Positions 8,347 through 15,649 of a stretch of 29,776 nucleotides of DNA are shown in pieces. The translations under genes were made by a program, and so were the position numbers. Position 1 is the stretch's first letter, and the number at the start of each line of letters is the position of its first letter. Location: the NCBI GenBank assembly GCA_041557595.1, contig JBFFGE010000034.1, forward strand, positions 1 to 29,776, in the 5' to 3' direction. The notes under the pieces were generated by a model. That model was not told the origin of the DNA. It ran no database searches and was given only the letters and a program-made list of their open reading frames with translations. This stretch comes from JAOTYV01 sp041557595. GTDB lineage: Bacteria; Pseudomonadota; Alphaproteobacteria; UBA8366.

Positions 8347-9143
8347 GGCGTCGCCCCGCCGTCGCCCGGCCCATTGGCTTTCCATGGCACCACGTAGGAT
8401 TCGTCTTCGAATTCTCCGTGCACGGCGGAAATGCCGTAGATGTCGGCAAGCCGGTCCCTGGTCAGCACCGCGCCGGGCGGGCCCGCCGCCGCGATCCGGC
8501 CGGCGTTCAGCAGGACAAGCCGGTCGCAGTACCGGGACGCCAGGCTGAGGTCGTGCAGCACCACCGCCACTGCGCCGCCCTGACCTGCAAACCGGCGCAG
8601 ATGGTCCATCACGGACAAGGCGTGGCTCGGGTCGAGATCGGCGACCGGCTCGTCGGCGAGCAGCAGCGCCGGCGTGCCGGCAAGCGCCCGGGCGAGATGG
8701 GCGCGCGCCGCTTCGCCGCCGGACAGTCTGTCGAGCCGACGGTCGGCCAGGTGTCCCATATCGGCGAGCGCGAGCGCCGCCGCGACCGCCGCCGCATCGC
8801 CCGGTGTCGGGCGGTCCCAGAAGCCGCGATGCGGCAACCGCCCCAAATCCGCCAATCCCGCGACCGTAATCGGCCAGTGGCAGTCCGGATGCTGCGGCAG
8901 GTAGGCGATCCGCCGGGCGCGGTCGCGGCGCGGCCAATCGCCGATATCCCGATCCTCGAGTTTGATGTCGCCCCGGTCCGGCCGCGAAAGGCCCGCCATC
9001 AGCCGTAACAGGGTGCTCTTGCCCGCGCCGTTCGGGCCTATCACACCGATCAGGTCGCCCGCCGCCGCGCCGAATCCGATATCCTCCAGGACAGGGCGGC
9101 CGCCGCGCGACAGGGAAACATTCCGGAGGGCGAGGAGTGTCAT
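8343..9143 (-). CDS. btuD: Cobalamin/iron-chelate ABC transporter ATP-binding protein (BtuD-like)
   Basis: ABC ATPase of 266 residues that would energise import through the adjacent permease. Walker A GPNGAGKS is at residues 36-43, the Q-loop Gln at 84 (YLPQH), the signature LSGGE at 140-144, Walker B LLLADEP at 160-166 and the switch His at 197. The family (FecE/BtuD/FhuC) serves both vitamin B12 and ferric siderophores. The upstream cobalamin riboswitch makes B12 or another corrinoid the likely substrate. Start and stop overlap the neighbouring genes by four bases each, which implies translational coupling. Confidence 0.88.
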   Translation of the reverse strand: MTLLALRNVSLSRGGRPVLEDIGFGAAAGDLIGVIGPNGAGKSTLLRLMAGLSRPDRGDIKLEDRDIGDWPRRDRARRIAYLPQHPDCHWPITVAGLADLGRLPHRGFWDRPTPGDAAAVAAALALADMGHLADRRLDRLSGGEAARAHLARALAGTPALLLADEPVADLDPSHALSVMDHLRRFAGQGGAVAVVLHDLSLASRYCDRLVLLNAGRIAAAGPPGAVLTRDRLADIYGISAVHGEFEDESYVVPWKANGPGDGGATP

Positions 9144-10159
9144 GACGTCCTCCGGCGGGTTTTCAGCACCAGCATCAGGAAGAACGGAACGCCGACCAAT
9201 GCGGTGACGACGCCGAGGCGGAGTTCGGTCGCCGTGGGCATCAATCGCACCGCAATATCGGCCAACAGCAGCAGCAGGGCGCCGCCGAGCGCGCTTGCCG
9301 GCAACAACCGTCCCGGCCGGTGGCCGACCAGCGGGCGCAGCAGGTGCGGCACGACTAGGCCCACGAACCCGATCGATCCGGAGACCGAGACGCTCGCGCC
9401 GACGGCGAGCGCGGTGCCGACGATCAGCCGCAACCGCACGCCGCTCAGCGCGAAGCCGAGACTTTCCGCCGTGGCGTCGTCCAGCGACAGCGCATCGAGC
9501 GCCCGCGCGGTGCTCGCGATCAGGATCCAACCCGCAAGGATGAACGGCATCGCGAGCCAGAAATGCTCCAGGCTGCGCTCGGCGAGCGACCCCATCAGCC
9601 AAAACACGATCTCGGAAACCGCATAGGGACTGGCAGAAAGATTGATCGCGAGCGCAACCAGAGCGCCGCCCAGGCTGCTGATCGCGACCCCGGCCAGGAT
9701 CAGCACCAGGACGTCCGAATCCCGCCCGGCAATCACATGGAGTAGCAGGACGGCGACCAGCGCGCCGGCGATCCCGCACAGCGGCAGCGCCAGGGTGAAG
9801 GCCGCATAGAGTCCGAAATAGAGCGCCAGCACCGCGCCGACGGCGGCGAGACTGGATGCGCCGATGATGCCCGGCTCCGCCAGCGGGTTGCGGAAGAGCC
9901 CCTGCATCCCGGACCCGGACAGGCCGAGCGTCGCGCCGATCAGTAGACCGAGCGCGGCGCGCGGCAGCCGAATCTCGCGCATGATGATCGTCGTCGTCTC
10001 GTCGGCCCCGCCGAACAGCCCCGCCAGCATTGCCGCCGGCCCCAGCGGAGCGGACCCGATGGCGAGCGACAGGAAGAAGGCTGCGAGGACCGCCGCGCCG
10101 AGAAGCGGTAGCGTCCAGCCGATGCGCGCCGGAATGCGGATGGCCGGGATCGCCGTCAT
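9140..10159 (-). CDS. btuC: FecCD-family ABC transporter permease (BtuC-like)
   Basis: Inner-membrane permease of 339 residues with about ten hydrophobic helices, normal for the BtuC/FecCD family. Typical family segments are visible: MREIRLPRAALGLLIGA near the start, SGSGMQGLFRNPLAEPGIIGASS, LMGSL in the middle, and SGSIGFVGLVVPHLLRPLVGHRP followed by LADIAVRL near the end. ATG 10159 overlaps the stop of the binding-protein gene by four bases, which is why it is preferred over the upstream in-frame start at 10246. With BtuD and BtuF it should form the inner-membrane step of corrinoid import. Confidence 0.9.
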   Translation of the reverse strand: MTAIPAIRIPARIGWTLPLLGAAVLAAFFLSLAIGSAPLGPAAMLAGLFGGADETTTIIMREIRLPRAALGLLIGATLGLSGSGMQGLFRNPLAEPGIIGASSLAAVGAVLALYFGLYAAFTLALPLCGIAGALVAVLLLHVIAGRDSDVLVLILAGVAISSLGGALVALAINLSASPYAVSEIVFWLMGSLAERSLEHFWLAMPFILAGWILIASTARALDALSLDDATAESLGFALSGVRLRLIVGTALAVGASVSVSGSIGFVGLVVPHLLRPLVGHRPGRLLPASALGGALLLLLADIAVRLMPTATELRLGVVTALVGVPFFLMLVLKTRRRTS

Positions 10160-11028
10160 CGTCCGGATTCTCCGTCCGTCACTTGGCGATGGAAGGCGGC
10201 GAGCATCTCGACCGCCCGTGCGGTTTCCGGCAGGCCGCAAACCCAAAGCCGGCCGGGCAGCGTCACGCGCGGCGTCTTGTCCAGCACCCGCAGCAGCGCC
10301 GGATGGCCGAGCGATTCGGCGGCGCGGGAAATTGCCTCCGGCGTCGGGCGGCCCATGATTATGACGTCGGGGGGATCGCTCAGCAGGGTCTCGAGCGAAA
10401 TACGGCCAATGCCTGCCGCGGATCGGTGGTTGCGGAAACCTGCCTGCGTCATGATCGCCTGGGCCAGGGTTCGCCGGCCCTGCACATGGCCGCCGGCCCT
10501 GTAGACCAGTCCCGTCGGCGCGTGCCGGGATCTCGGCCGCGCGGCGGCGAGCCGGGCATCCATGCGCGCGATCAAGGCCTCGCCGCGCGCCGCCGCATCG
10601 ACGGCCGCCGCCAGCCGCCGGATGTTCCGGCGGATGCCCGCAAAATCATGCGCCAGGGATAGTTCCAGCAGGGGGATGCCGACCCGCCGCAGCAACGCCT
10701 TGGTTGCCGGCGTGGTGAACGCACCGGCGACCACCAGATCGGGTGCGAGCCCGAGAATTTCCTCGCCGCCGCCTCGGTTCTGGGGGATTTCGTTTGCGAT
10801 CCCCGGAACGGTCGAGAGGTCCGGCCGGTCGACCAGGCGACTGAGCGATAGAATCCGATCCTGGCGCACCAGATCGGGCAGCAGCTGATCGGCGCAGAGA
10901 TAGATCGAGACGATGCGCTGCGGCGATGCCCATCCGGTACTCACGGGAATCATCGCGAGCAACAGTGCCGCCGCCAGCCCAAACCACGGCCGGCGCATGC
11001 CTGCATCAAGGAGGGTATGGCGGATCAT
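10156..11028 (-). CDS. btuF: Periplasmic cobalamin-binding protein (BtuF-like)
   Basis: ABC-transporter substrate-binding protein of 290 residues, class III (BtuF/FecB-like). An N-terminal hydrophobic signal (WFGLAAALLLAMIPVSTGWA) is followed by the family start QRIVSIYLCADQLLPDL, then by LAPDLVVAG and by a C-terminal lobe with DVIIMGRP. It would pass the ligand from the outer-membrane receptor to the BtuCD-like complex. The ATG at 11028 overlaps the btuB stop. ATG 10998 (before RRPWFG) is an alternative start that would shorten the signal region by ten residues. Corrinoid specificity is inferred from the riboswitch and the BtuB neighbour. Confidence 0.85.
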   Translation of the reverse strand: MIRHTLLDAGMRRPWFGLAAALLLAMIPVSTGWASPQRIVSIYLCADQLLPDLVRQDRILSLSRLVDRPDLSTVPGIANEIPQNRGGGEEILGLAPDLVVAGAFTTPATKALLRRVGIPLLELSLAHDFAGIRRNIRRLAAAVDAAARGEALIARMDARLAAARPRSRHAPTGLVYRAGGHVQGRRTLAQAIMTQAGFRNHRSAAGIGRISLETLLSDPPDVIIMGRPTPEAISRAAESLGHPALLRVLDKTPRVTLPGRLWVCGLPETARAVEMLAAFHRQVTDGESGR

Positions 11029-13001
11029 CCCTTGCCCTTCAGCAGCGTCGCTGGCTCGAAGCGAATGCGCACGCCGCCGAAGGCGGAGATGCCGGGGGTG
11101 CCGAAGGTGTAAACCTCCTCGTAGCTTTGATTGAGCAGGTTCTCGGCCCGGACGAAAAGTTCCACCTGGTCGCTGACCCGGTAGGACGCGACGGCGTTGA
11201 GCAGCACATAGCCGCCGAGCGTTTCCTGCCGGAACGGGCCGAACGCATTGTCGCGCTGCGGGCCGTTGAAGTTCAGGTCTACGCTGATATTGGCGCGCTT
11301 TTCCTCGAGAAACCGGTAGTCGACTTTTACGCCCGCCGCGTGCCGCGGCCGCCGCACCAGTTGCGTGCCGGCGGCATCCTTCGTGGTCATCCAGGTATAG
11401 CTGCCGCTCACTTCGAGCCCCTCCGTCAAGCGGGCGCGGGCGGCCAATTCGACGCCGGTGATCCGTGTGGTGCCGGAGAGGTTGGTCGCGGTGCTGCCGA
11501 ACCCCTGGATCAGATTGTCGATCCGGTTCTGAAAGAATGTCGCGTCCCCGACAAGCCGCCCGTCGAACAGTTTTTGTTCGACGCCGACGTCGAAGCCGCG
11601 GGCGGTCTCAGACTGCAAATTCGGATTGCCGGTGAAGGTCGACGTAAAGCCGAACAGCTCGAACAGCGTCGGGTTCTTGACCGCGGTGCCGATGCTTGCA
11701 TGCAGTTTGCTGTTGGTTTCGGGGATCTGGATCGCGCCGGTCACGCGGTAGGTGGTGGTGTCTTCGAACAGATCGTTGTCGTCGAAGCGGCCGCCGCCGG
11801 TCACAAAGAAACGGTCGAACAACCCGATCTGGTACTGGCCGAAATAGGACTGCGATTCGATCGACCGGTCGACGTCGGAAAAGGCCGATTGGGCGCGCAC
11901 CCGGTTGCGCTCGTTCTCCACGCCAAAGGTCGCCGTGTGCTTCGAGGCGACGGTTTCACGGGTTTCGAAGATGAAATCCGTCTGGTATTGCCATTTGCGC
12001 CGGTTGCCGGTGGTGTTGCTCGCCCCGAACGCGCCGCCGTCGTTGTCGAGTTCATTCTCGAACAGCGACCCGGAAAGACGGTTTTCCCACATCCCGTCGA
12101 GCAGCGTCAGCTTGATCTCGGCCTGGCCGGACCGCTCGACGCTGTCGGTGAAGGAGTCGTCATCGACCGCGGTGGTGGTGAAGGCGTCGGTTTCCTGCTT
12201 GCCGCGCCGCCACCGGCCGCCGAGGCTGAGCTGCAGAATGTCCCAGGGCCGGAACGCCGCATTGGCGTTGATTGTCCGGTTCCGGTACGGATCGCTTTCG
12301 CTGTTGCCGCGATCCGCCGCGGCGGCCGAGATTCCGTCGGTCCGGTAGTACGATCCGCCCAAGAAAACTTTGTAGCGTTTGCCGCCGGCGCGGACGCCGC
12401 TCTTGGTCTCGACCGTATTGAACGAGCCGTAGCCGGCGCTCGCGGTTACCACCGGCGTGCCGGCGCCTCGTTTCGTGATGATGTTGATCACGCCACCGAC
12501 AGCATCGCTGCCGTACAAGACGCTTTGCGGCCCGCGCAGCACTTCGATCCGGTCGATTTCGGTGGCCAGCAGGTTCGCGAAATCGAATTGCGAGCTGAGC
12601 GCCGGGTCGTTGACCTTCATCCCGTCGATCAGGACCAGGGTCTGGTTGGCCTCGGCGCCGCGCAGGCGCACTTCGGTGAAGGAGCCGCGCGTGCTGGTCC
12701 GGTTGACCGTGACGCCGGGCAGGCCGCGCAGGGCGTCGGAGACGAAGCTGATTTTTCGCCGCGCCAGCTCCTCGCCGGTGACCACCGTAATGCTGCTGCC
12801 GATTTCGCGGCTCGGCGTCGCCATGCGGGTCGCGGTGACGACGGTCTCCGGCAGCAGCGACGGCTTGGGGGTCTCCGCCGAATAGGCCGTGGCGGCGGCG
12901 GCGACGGTCAGGGCCGCAGCCGGTAAGGCGCGGCAGAGGAAACCGGTGCGTCGCCGCGCGCGGTTCGGGGTTACGGGGTCGTCGAATCGATCAAAGGGCA
13001 T
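11025..13001 (-). CDS. btuB: TonB-dependent vitamin B12 receptor (BtuB-like)
   Basis: Outer-membrane TonB-dependent receptor of 658 residues. A signal peptide (LPAAALTVAAAATAYSAET) is followed by a TonB box-like segment (ETVVTATR), a plug domain (SDALRGLPGVTVNRTSTRG, VLIDGMKVND, IEVLRGPQSVLYGSDAVGGVINI) and a 22-strand-type barrel rich in aromatic and Gly repeats. The cobalamin riboswitch upstream supports a B12 receptor rather than a siderophore receptor. ATG 13001 has GGAG about ten bases upstream; the in-frame start at 13061 is less likely. Oddity: after the expected last barrel strand (GGVRIRFE) there are about ten extra residues (PATLLKGKG) rather than a terminal aromatic residue. Confidence 0.9.
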   Translation of the reverse strand: MPFDRFDDPVTPNRARRRTGFLCRALPAAALTVAAAATAYSAETPKPSLLPETVVTATRMATPSREIGSSITVVTGEELARRKISFVSDALRGLPGVTVNRTSTRGSFTEVRLRGAEANQTLVLIDGMKVNDPALSSQFDFANLLATEIDRIEVLRGPQSVLYGSDAVGGVINIITKRGAGTPVVTASAGYGSFNTVETKSGVRAGGKRYKVFLGGSYYRTDGISAAAADRGNSESDPYRNRTINANAAFRPWDILQLSLGGRWRRGKQETDAFTTTAVDDDSFTDSVERSGQAEIKLTLLDGMWENRLSGSLFENELDNDGGAFGASNTTGNRRKWQYQTDFIFETRETVASKHTATFGVENERNRVRAQSAFSDVDRSIESQSYFGQYQIGLFDRFFVTGGGRFDDNDLFEDTTTYRVTGAIQIPETNSKLHASIGTAVKNPTLFELFGFTSTFTGNPNLQSETARGFDVGVEQKLFDGRLVGDATFFQNRIDNLIQGFGSTATNLSGTTRITGVELAARARLTEGLEVSGSYTWMTTKDAAGTQLVRRPRHAAGVKVDYRFLEEKRANISVDLNFNGPQRDNAFGPFRQETLGGYVLLNAVASYRVSDQVELFVRAENLLNQSYEEVYTFGTPGISAFGGVRIRFEPATLLKGKG

Positions 13002-13249
13002 TCCAGGTGTCTCCGTCTCGTCGGGGTGCGTGGGATGCAGAGGACGGACCGGAGGATCCAACGGCAGGCGCGATCCCGCCGTCGCCCACGAACGAAAGGG
13101 GCCAAAACGGCGGAACGATTGCCTGACTCGAAATACGAGGGTCTAACGTTTCCCACGGCGGACTCTCCGGCAGCCACGTCTTGCTCGGCGCCACCACAAC
13201 GGAGATCCGTCCCGTCGGGTTTCCCGCCCGCCGGTTGGGTGACGAAACA
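13002..13249 (-). other. Long 5' untranslated leader between riboswitch and btuB
   Basis: About 248 bases separate the end of the B12 aptamer from the btuB start. A small frame beginning with ATG at 13249 (stop at 13143) has no good ribosome binding site and reads Arg-rich, so I do not call it a gene. A short CTCG/CGAG hairpin lies near 13126-13140, but no T run marks a clear intrinsic terminator. The expression platform may therefore act on translation or through Rho. Nothing else is recognisable. Confidence 0.4.
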
Positions 13250-13440
13250 TGGTGGCAGGTCTCCTGGCTTGCGAGTCCGCGCCGGTCGCCCGGCCTTCCC
13301 GGGGAAACCCCAGTGACCGATAGTGGGCGACGGCTCTTCGCCTACAGTTGCGGGAACAGCCGCGGAATTGGTTCGGGCGCAACCACGCCGATCGAACCGC
13401 ACCGCGTTCCCTATTAGTCCCCTTGCGGGGAACCACCGGG
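13250..13440 (-). promoter_or_regulatory. Cobalamin (B12) riboswitch
   Basis: On the minus strand this stretch contains the conserved blocks of the cobalamin aptamer in order. A 5' stem (GGTTCCCC...GGGGACTAAT) leads into AGGGAACGCGGTG near 13400-13413. Next come GCGGCTGTTCCCGCAACTG near 13345-13363, then GAGCC, GTCACTGGGG near 13310-13320, GGGAAGGCC near 13292-13300, and finally the near-invariant AAGCCAGGAGACCTGCC at 13254-13270. Such RNAs bind adenosylcobalamin or related corrinoids and repress downstream genes when B12 is plentiful. It lies upstream of the btuB-btuF-btuC-btuD-tonB operon and should control it. The exact ends are approximate. Confidence 0.95.
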
Positions 13441-13612
13441 CGGGAGCTTACCGCGGTTGCCGGGGTCGGCACAACGATTGGAAGCGTCGTTCCGGTTCGG
13501 TTGGACGATCGATGCGCCGGACGCGGTCCGCATTGCCCGGCTGTGCAAGAGGTATTAGCGTGGATTGCAGGAATGCCGAGGATCGGCCCACTCTGTTCCG
13601 GAGGAGACATCG

Positions 13613-15052
13613 ATGACCAACAAGGACACCGGTATTGTCGCGGTCGTCAAACGCGACTGCCCAACCTGCGAGTTGGTGGAGCCGGTGCTGAAGCGGCTGC
13701 AGGAGGCGGGCGCGCTGGTCACCGTCTATTCGCAGGACGATCCCGCCTTTCCCGAAAGCGTCGCCGATGTCCGCGACGATCGAACGCTCGAACAGTCTTT
13801 CCAATTCGATATCGAATTCGTGCCGACGCTGATCCGTATGGAGGGCGGCAGCGAGACCGGCCGTGTCTTCGGCTGGAACCGGCCGGAGTGGGAGAAATTC
13901 ACGGGTATCCAGGGGATCGGCGAAGGCTTGCCGGAAAACCAGCCGGGCTGCGGCTCGAAATCGGTGGAGCCCGGCGTCGCCCAAAAACTGCAGGCGCGCT
14001 ACGGCGAAGTGCCGTTCGTCTCCCGCAAGGTCGAGTTTTCCGACTGGGACGACACCGTCGAGCAGGCCTTCGACCGGGGCTGGACGGACGGCCTGCCCAT
14101 CGTCCCGCCGACCGACGACCGTATCCTGCGCATGCTGCAGGGCACCGACCGCGCGCCGGATGAGATTGTCGGCGAGATACCGCCGGACAAGAAAGCATGC
14201 ACGGTCGAGAAAATCGCCATCAATGCGGTGATGGCCGGGGCGCGGCCGGAATACATGCCGGTGATTCTCGCCGTTGTGGAAGCCGCCCTCGAACCCATCT
14301 TCACGTTGCATGGCGTCCTGTGCACACTCAGCTTTTCCGGTCCCGTCATTGTCGTGAACGGCCCCGTCACAAAATCGATCGGCATGAACTGGGGCGGCAA
14401 TTGTCTCGGCCAGGGCAACCGGGCCAACGCCACCATCGGGCGCACGCTGCAGCTGCTCGTCCGCAATGTGGGCGGCGGCCGGCCGGGCGAGATCGATCGC
14501 GCTGTTTTCGGCAACCCCGGCAAATACACCTATTGCTTCGCCGAGGATGAAACCGACCCGGACTGGGAGCCGCTGCATGTGTCGCGCGGCTGTTCGCCCG
14601 GCTCCAACGCGGTGACCCTGCATCAGGGTCATGGATTGACGGCTTTTTCCGATTCCGCGGCCCGGTCTGCGGAGGATCTTGCGCGGTCGCTCTCGCTGCA
14701 GCTCGTCAACGAAATGCATCCGAAACGGACGCAAATTTCGAATGTCATCGTGGCGATTTCGCCGGACCATTATCGCATCTATAAAGAGGACGGCTGGGGG
14801 CGCAAGGAGATCGAGGAAGCGTTGCATCATTACACCACGCGGCCCGGCAAGGATCTGATCCAGGGCGCCCAGGACGTTCGCGAAGGCATCGATCCGGATT
14901 TCGCCGAAGAGATGGTGCCGAAATTCTGGCGCGATCACGGTATCCTGTTGATGCGCGCCGGCGGACCCGGCGGCGGGCAAACCGCCATCATTGGCGGCTG
15001 GGGCGGCGGCCGGAACCGGGATCAGGTTCAACCCGTCACCCACCAGTTCTAG
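13613..15052 (+). CDS. Thioredoxin-domain protein fused to a large UGSC-associated domain of unknown function
   Basis: A 479-residue, apparently cytoplasmic two-part protein. Residues 5-100 look like a thioredoxin/glutaredoxin fold, with an active-site-like CPTC (Cys16, Cys19) at the start of a helix and a cis-Pro candidate in FVPTL (Pro71). Residues about 140-470 form a second domain marked by DGLPIVPPTDDR, TVEKIAINAVMAGARPEYMPV, VNGPVTKS and GQGNRANATIGR, then PGKYTYCFAEDE and WEPLHVSRG. I have seen this domain only as an uncharacterised family, to my recollection next to UGSC proteins. The Shine-Dalgarno GGAGGAG is well placed before ATG 13613. The selenoprotein gene starts 30 bases downstream, so the two are surely co-transcribed. 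A likely role is to reduce, or work as a complex with, the selenoprotein; the reaction is unknown. Confidence 0.75.
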   Translation: MTNKDTGIVAVVKRDCPTCELVEPVLKRLQEAGALVTVYSQDDPAFPESVADVRDDRTLEQSFQFDIEFVPTLIRMEGGSETGRVFGWNRPEWEKFTGIQGIGEGLPENQPGCGSKSVEPGVAQKLQARYGEVPFVSRKVEFSDWDDTVEQAFDRGWTDGLPIVPPTDDRILRMLQGTDRAPDEIVGEIPPDKKACTVEKIAINAVMAGARPEYMPVILAVVEAALEPIFTLHGVLCTLSFSGPVIVVNGPVTKSIGMNWGGNCLGQGNRANATIGRTLQLLVRNVGGGRPGEIDRAVFGNPGKYTYCFAEDETDPDWEPLHVSRGCSPGSNAVTLHQGHGLTAFSDSAARSAEDLARSLSLQLVNEMHPKRTQISNVIVAISPDHYRIYKEDGWGRKEIEEALHHYTTRPGKDLIQGAQDVREGIDPDFAEEMVPKFWRDHGILLMRAGGPGGGQTAIIGGWGGGRNRDQVQPVTHQF

Positions 15053-15082
15053 AACCGACCCGAAAACCGAAAGGAGTTCCCC

Positions 15083-15610
15083 ATGAAATTCGTTCGCGAC
15101 CCGACCAGCGAAGCGTCCGAGACAATGCGGCCGCCCAAGACGCTGCCGGCGGATATCGCCGGCAAGACGATCGCGTTGCTGAATATCTCCAAGGAACGAA
15201 GCGACGAGTTTCTCGATCGATTGGAGGTAAAATTTACCGAGGCGGGCTTCCCGGTGAAGCGCTACCGCAAGGCCAGTCATTCGAAAACCGCCGCGCCGGA
15301 AATCATCCAGGCGATCGTGCAGGAAGCGGATATCGTCGTCGAAAGCCTGGCCGATTGAGGCTCGTGCACGTCGTGCAGTTTGCATGACATGAATGCACTC
15401 GATCAGTTGGGCGTTCCCGGATTGATGGTTGCGACCAAGGAATTTACGGTTGCCGCCGCATCGCAGGCGAAATCGCTCGGCTTCCACCCGAACGTCGTCT
15501 GGGTCGATCATCCGATCCAGAATCGGACGAAGGAGGAGTTGATCGCTATCGCCGACACGGCGTTCACGCCGATACTGGCGACGCTGAGCGGCAACGCCGG
15601 ATCGCCGTGA
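15083..15610 (+). CDS. UGSC-type selenoprotein with in-frame TGA read as selenocysteine
   Basis: One protein of 175 residues interrupted by an in-frame TGA at 15356-15358 (residue 92). The reading frame continues without another stop to TGA 15608-15610, giving Asp91-Sec92-Gly-Ser-Cys95-Thr-Ser-Cys98-Ser-Leu-His-Asp. That is the motif of the family known as UGSC (seleno)proteins, in which Sec or Cys occupies the first position. Residues 20-90 form an alpha/beta half (IAGKTIALLNISK, ADIVVESLAD) and residues 93-170 continue it (LGVPGLMVATKEF, NVVWVDHP, TKEELIAIAD), so both halves are needed for one fold. AAGGAG precedes ATG 15083. A SECIS-like hairpin follows the TGA. Function is unknown; Sec with nearby Cys suggests redox or thiol-transfer chemistry. 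A nonsense mutation in a Cys version is the alternative, but the hairpin and motif argue against it. The selA/selB/selC/selD genes are not in the window. Confidence 0.85.
15367..15391 (+). promoter_or_regulatory. Candidate bacterial SECIS element
   Basis: Directly after the in-frame TGA an RNA hairpin can form inside the coding sequence: GUCGUGC at 15370-15376 pairs with GCAUGAC at 15382-15388 (seven pairs, one G-U) around the loop AGUUU at 15377-15381. Two further pairs (15367-15368 with 15390-15391) can stack below a C-A mismatch. The loop starts 18 nt after the TGA and has G in its second position followed by U, which fits the known pattern of bacterial SECIS elements bound by SelB. Inferred from sequence only. 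Confidence 0.7.
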
Positions 15611-15649
15611 TCGTCGTTTAGCGCGTGGCGCAGATCGTGAGGCCGTATC

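Noticed and set aside
10926..12926. Long plus-strand open frame opposite btuB
   Set aside because: Antisense shadow; btuB carries an unmistakable plug and barrel on the minus strand.
15365..15377. Alternative SECIS hairpin UGCAC/GUGCA with a three-base loop
   Set aside because: The stem is shorter and its loop begins only 11 nt after the TGA, nearer than known bacterial SECIS loops. The 15370-15388 hairpin fits better.
13448..15511. Long minus-strand open frame opposite the Trx-fusion and selenoprotein genes
   Set aside because: Arg/His/Asp-rich shadow of high-GC coding sequence with no recognisable domain; the plus-strand genes have clear motifs and ribosome binding sites.
15380..15610. 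Separate small gene starting at TTG 15380
   Set aside because: It is in the same frame as the upstream segment, lacks its own ribosome binding site, and lies inside the conserved UGSC protein. The TGA between them is better read as selenocysteine.
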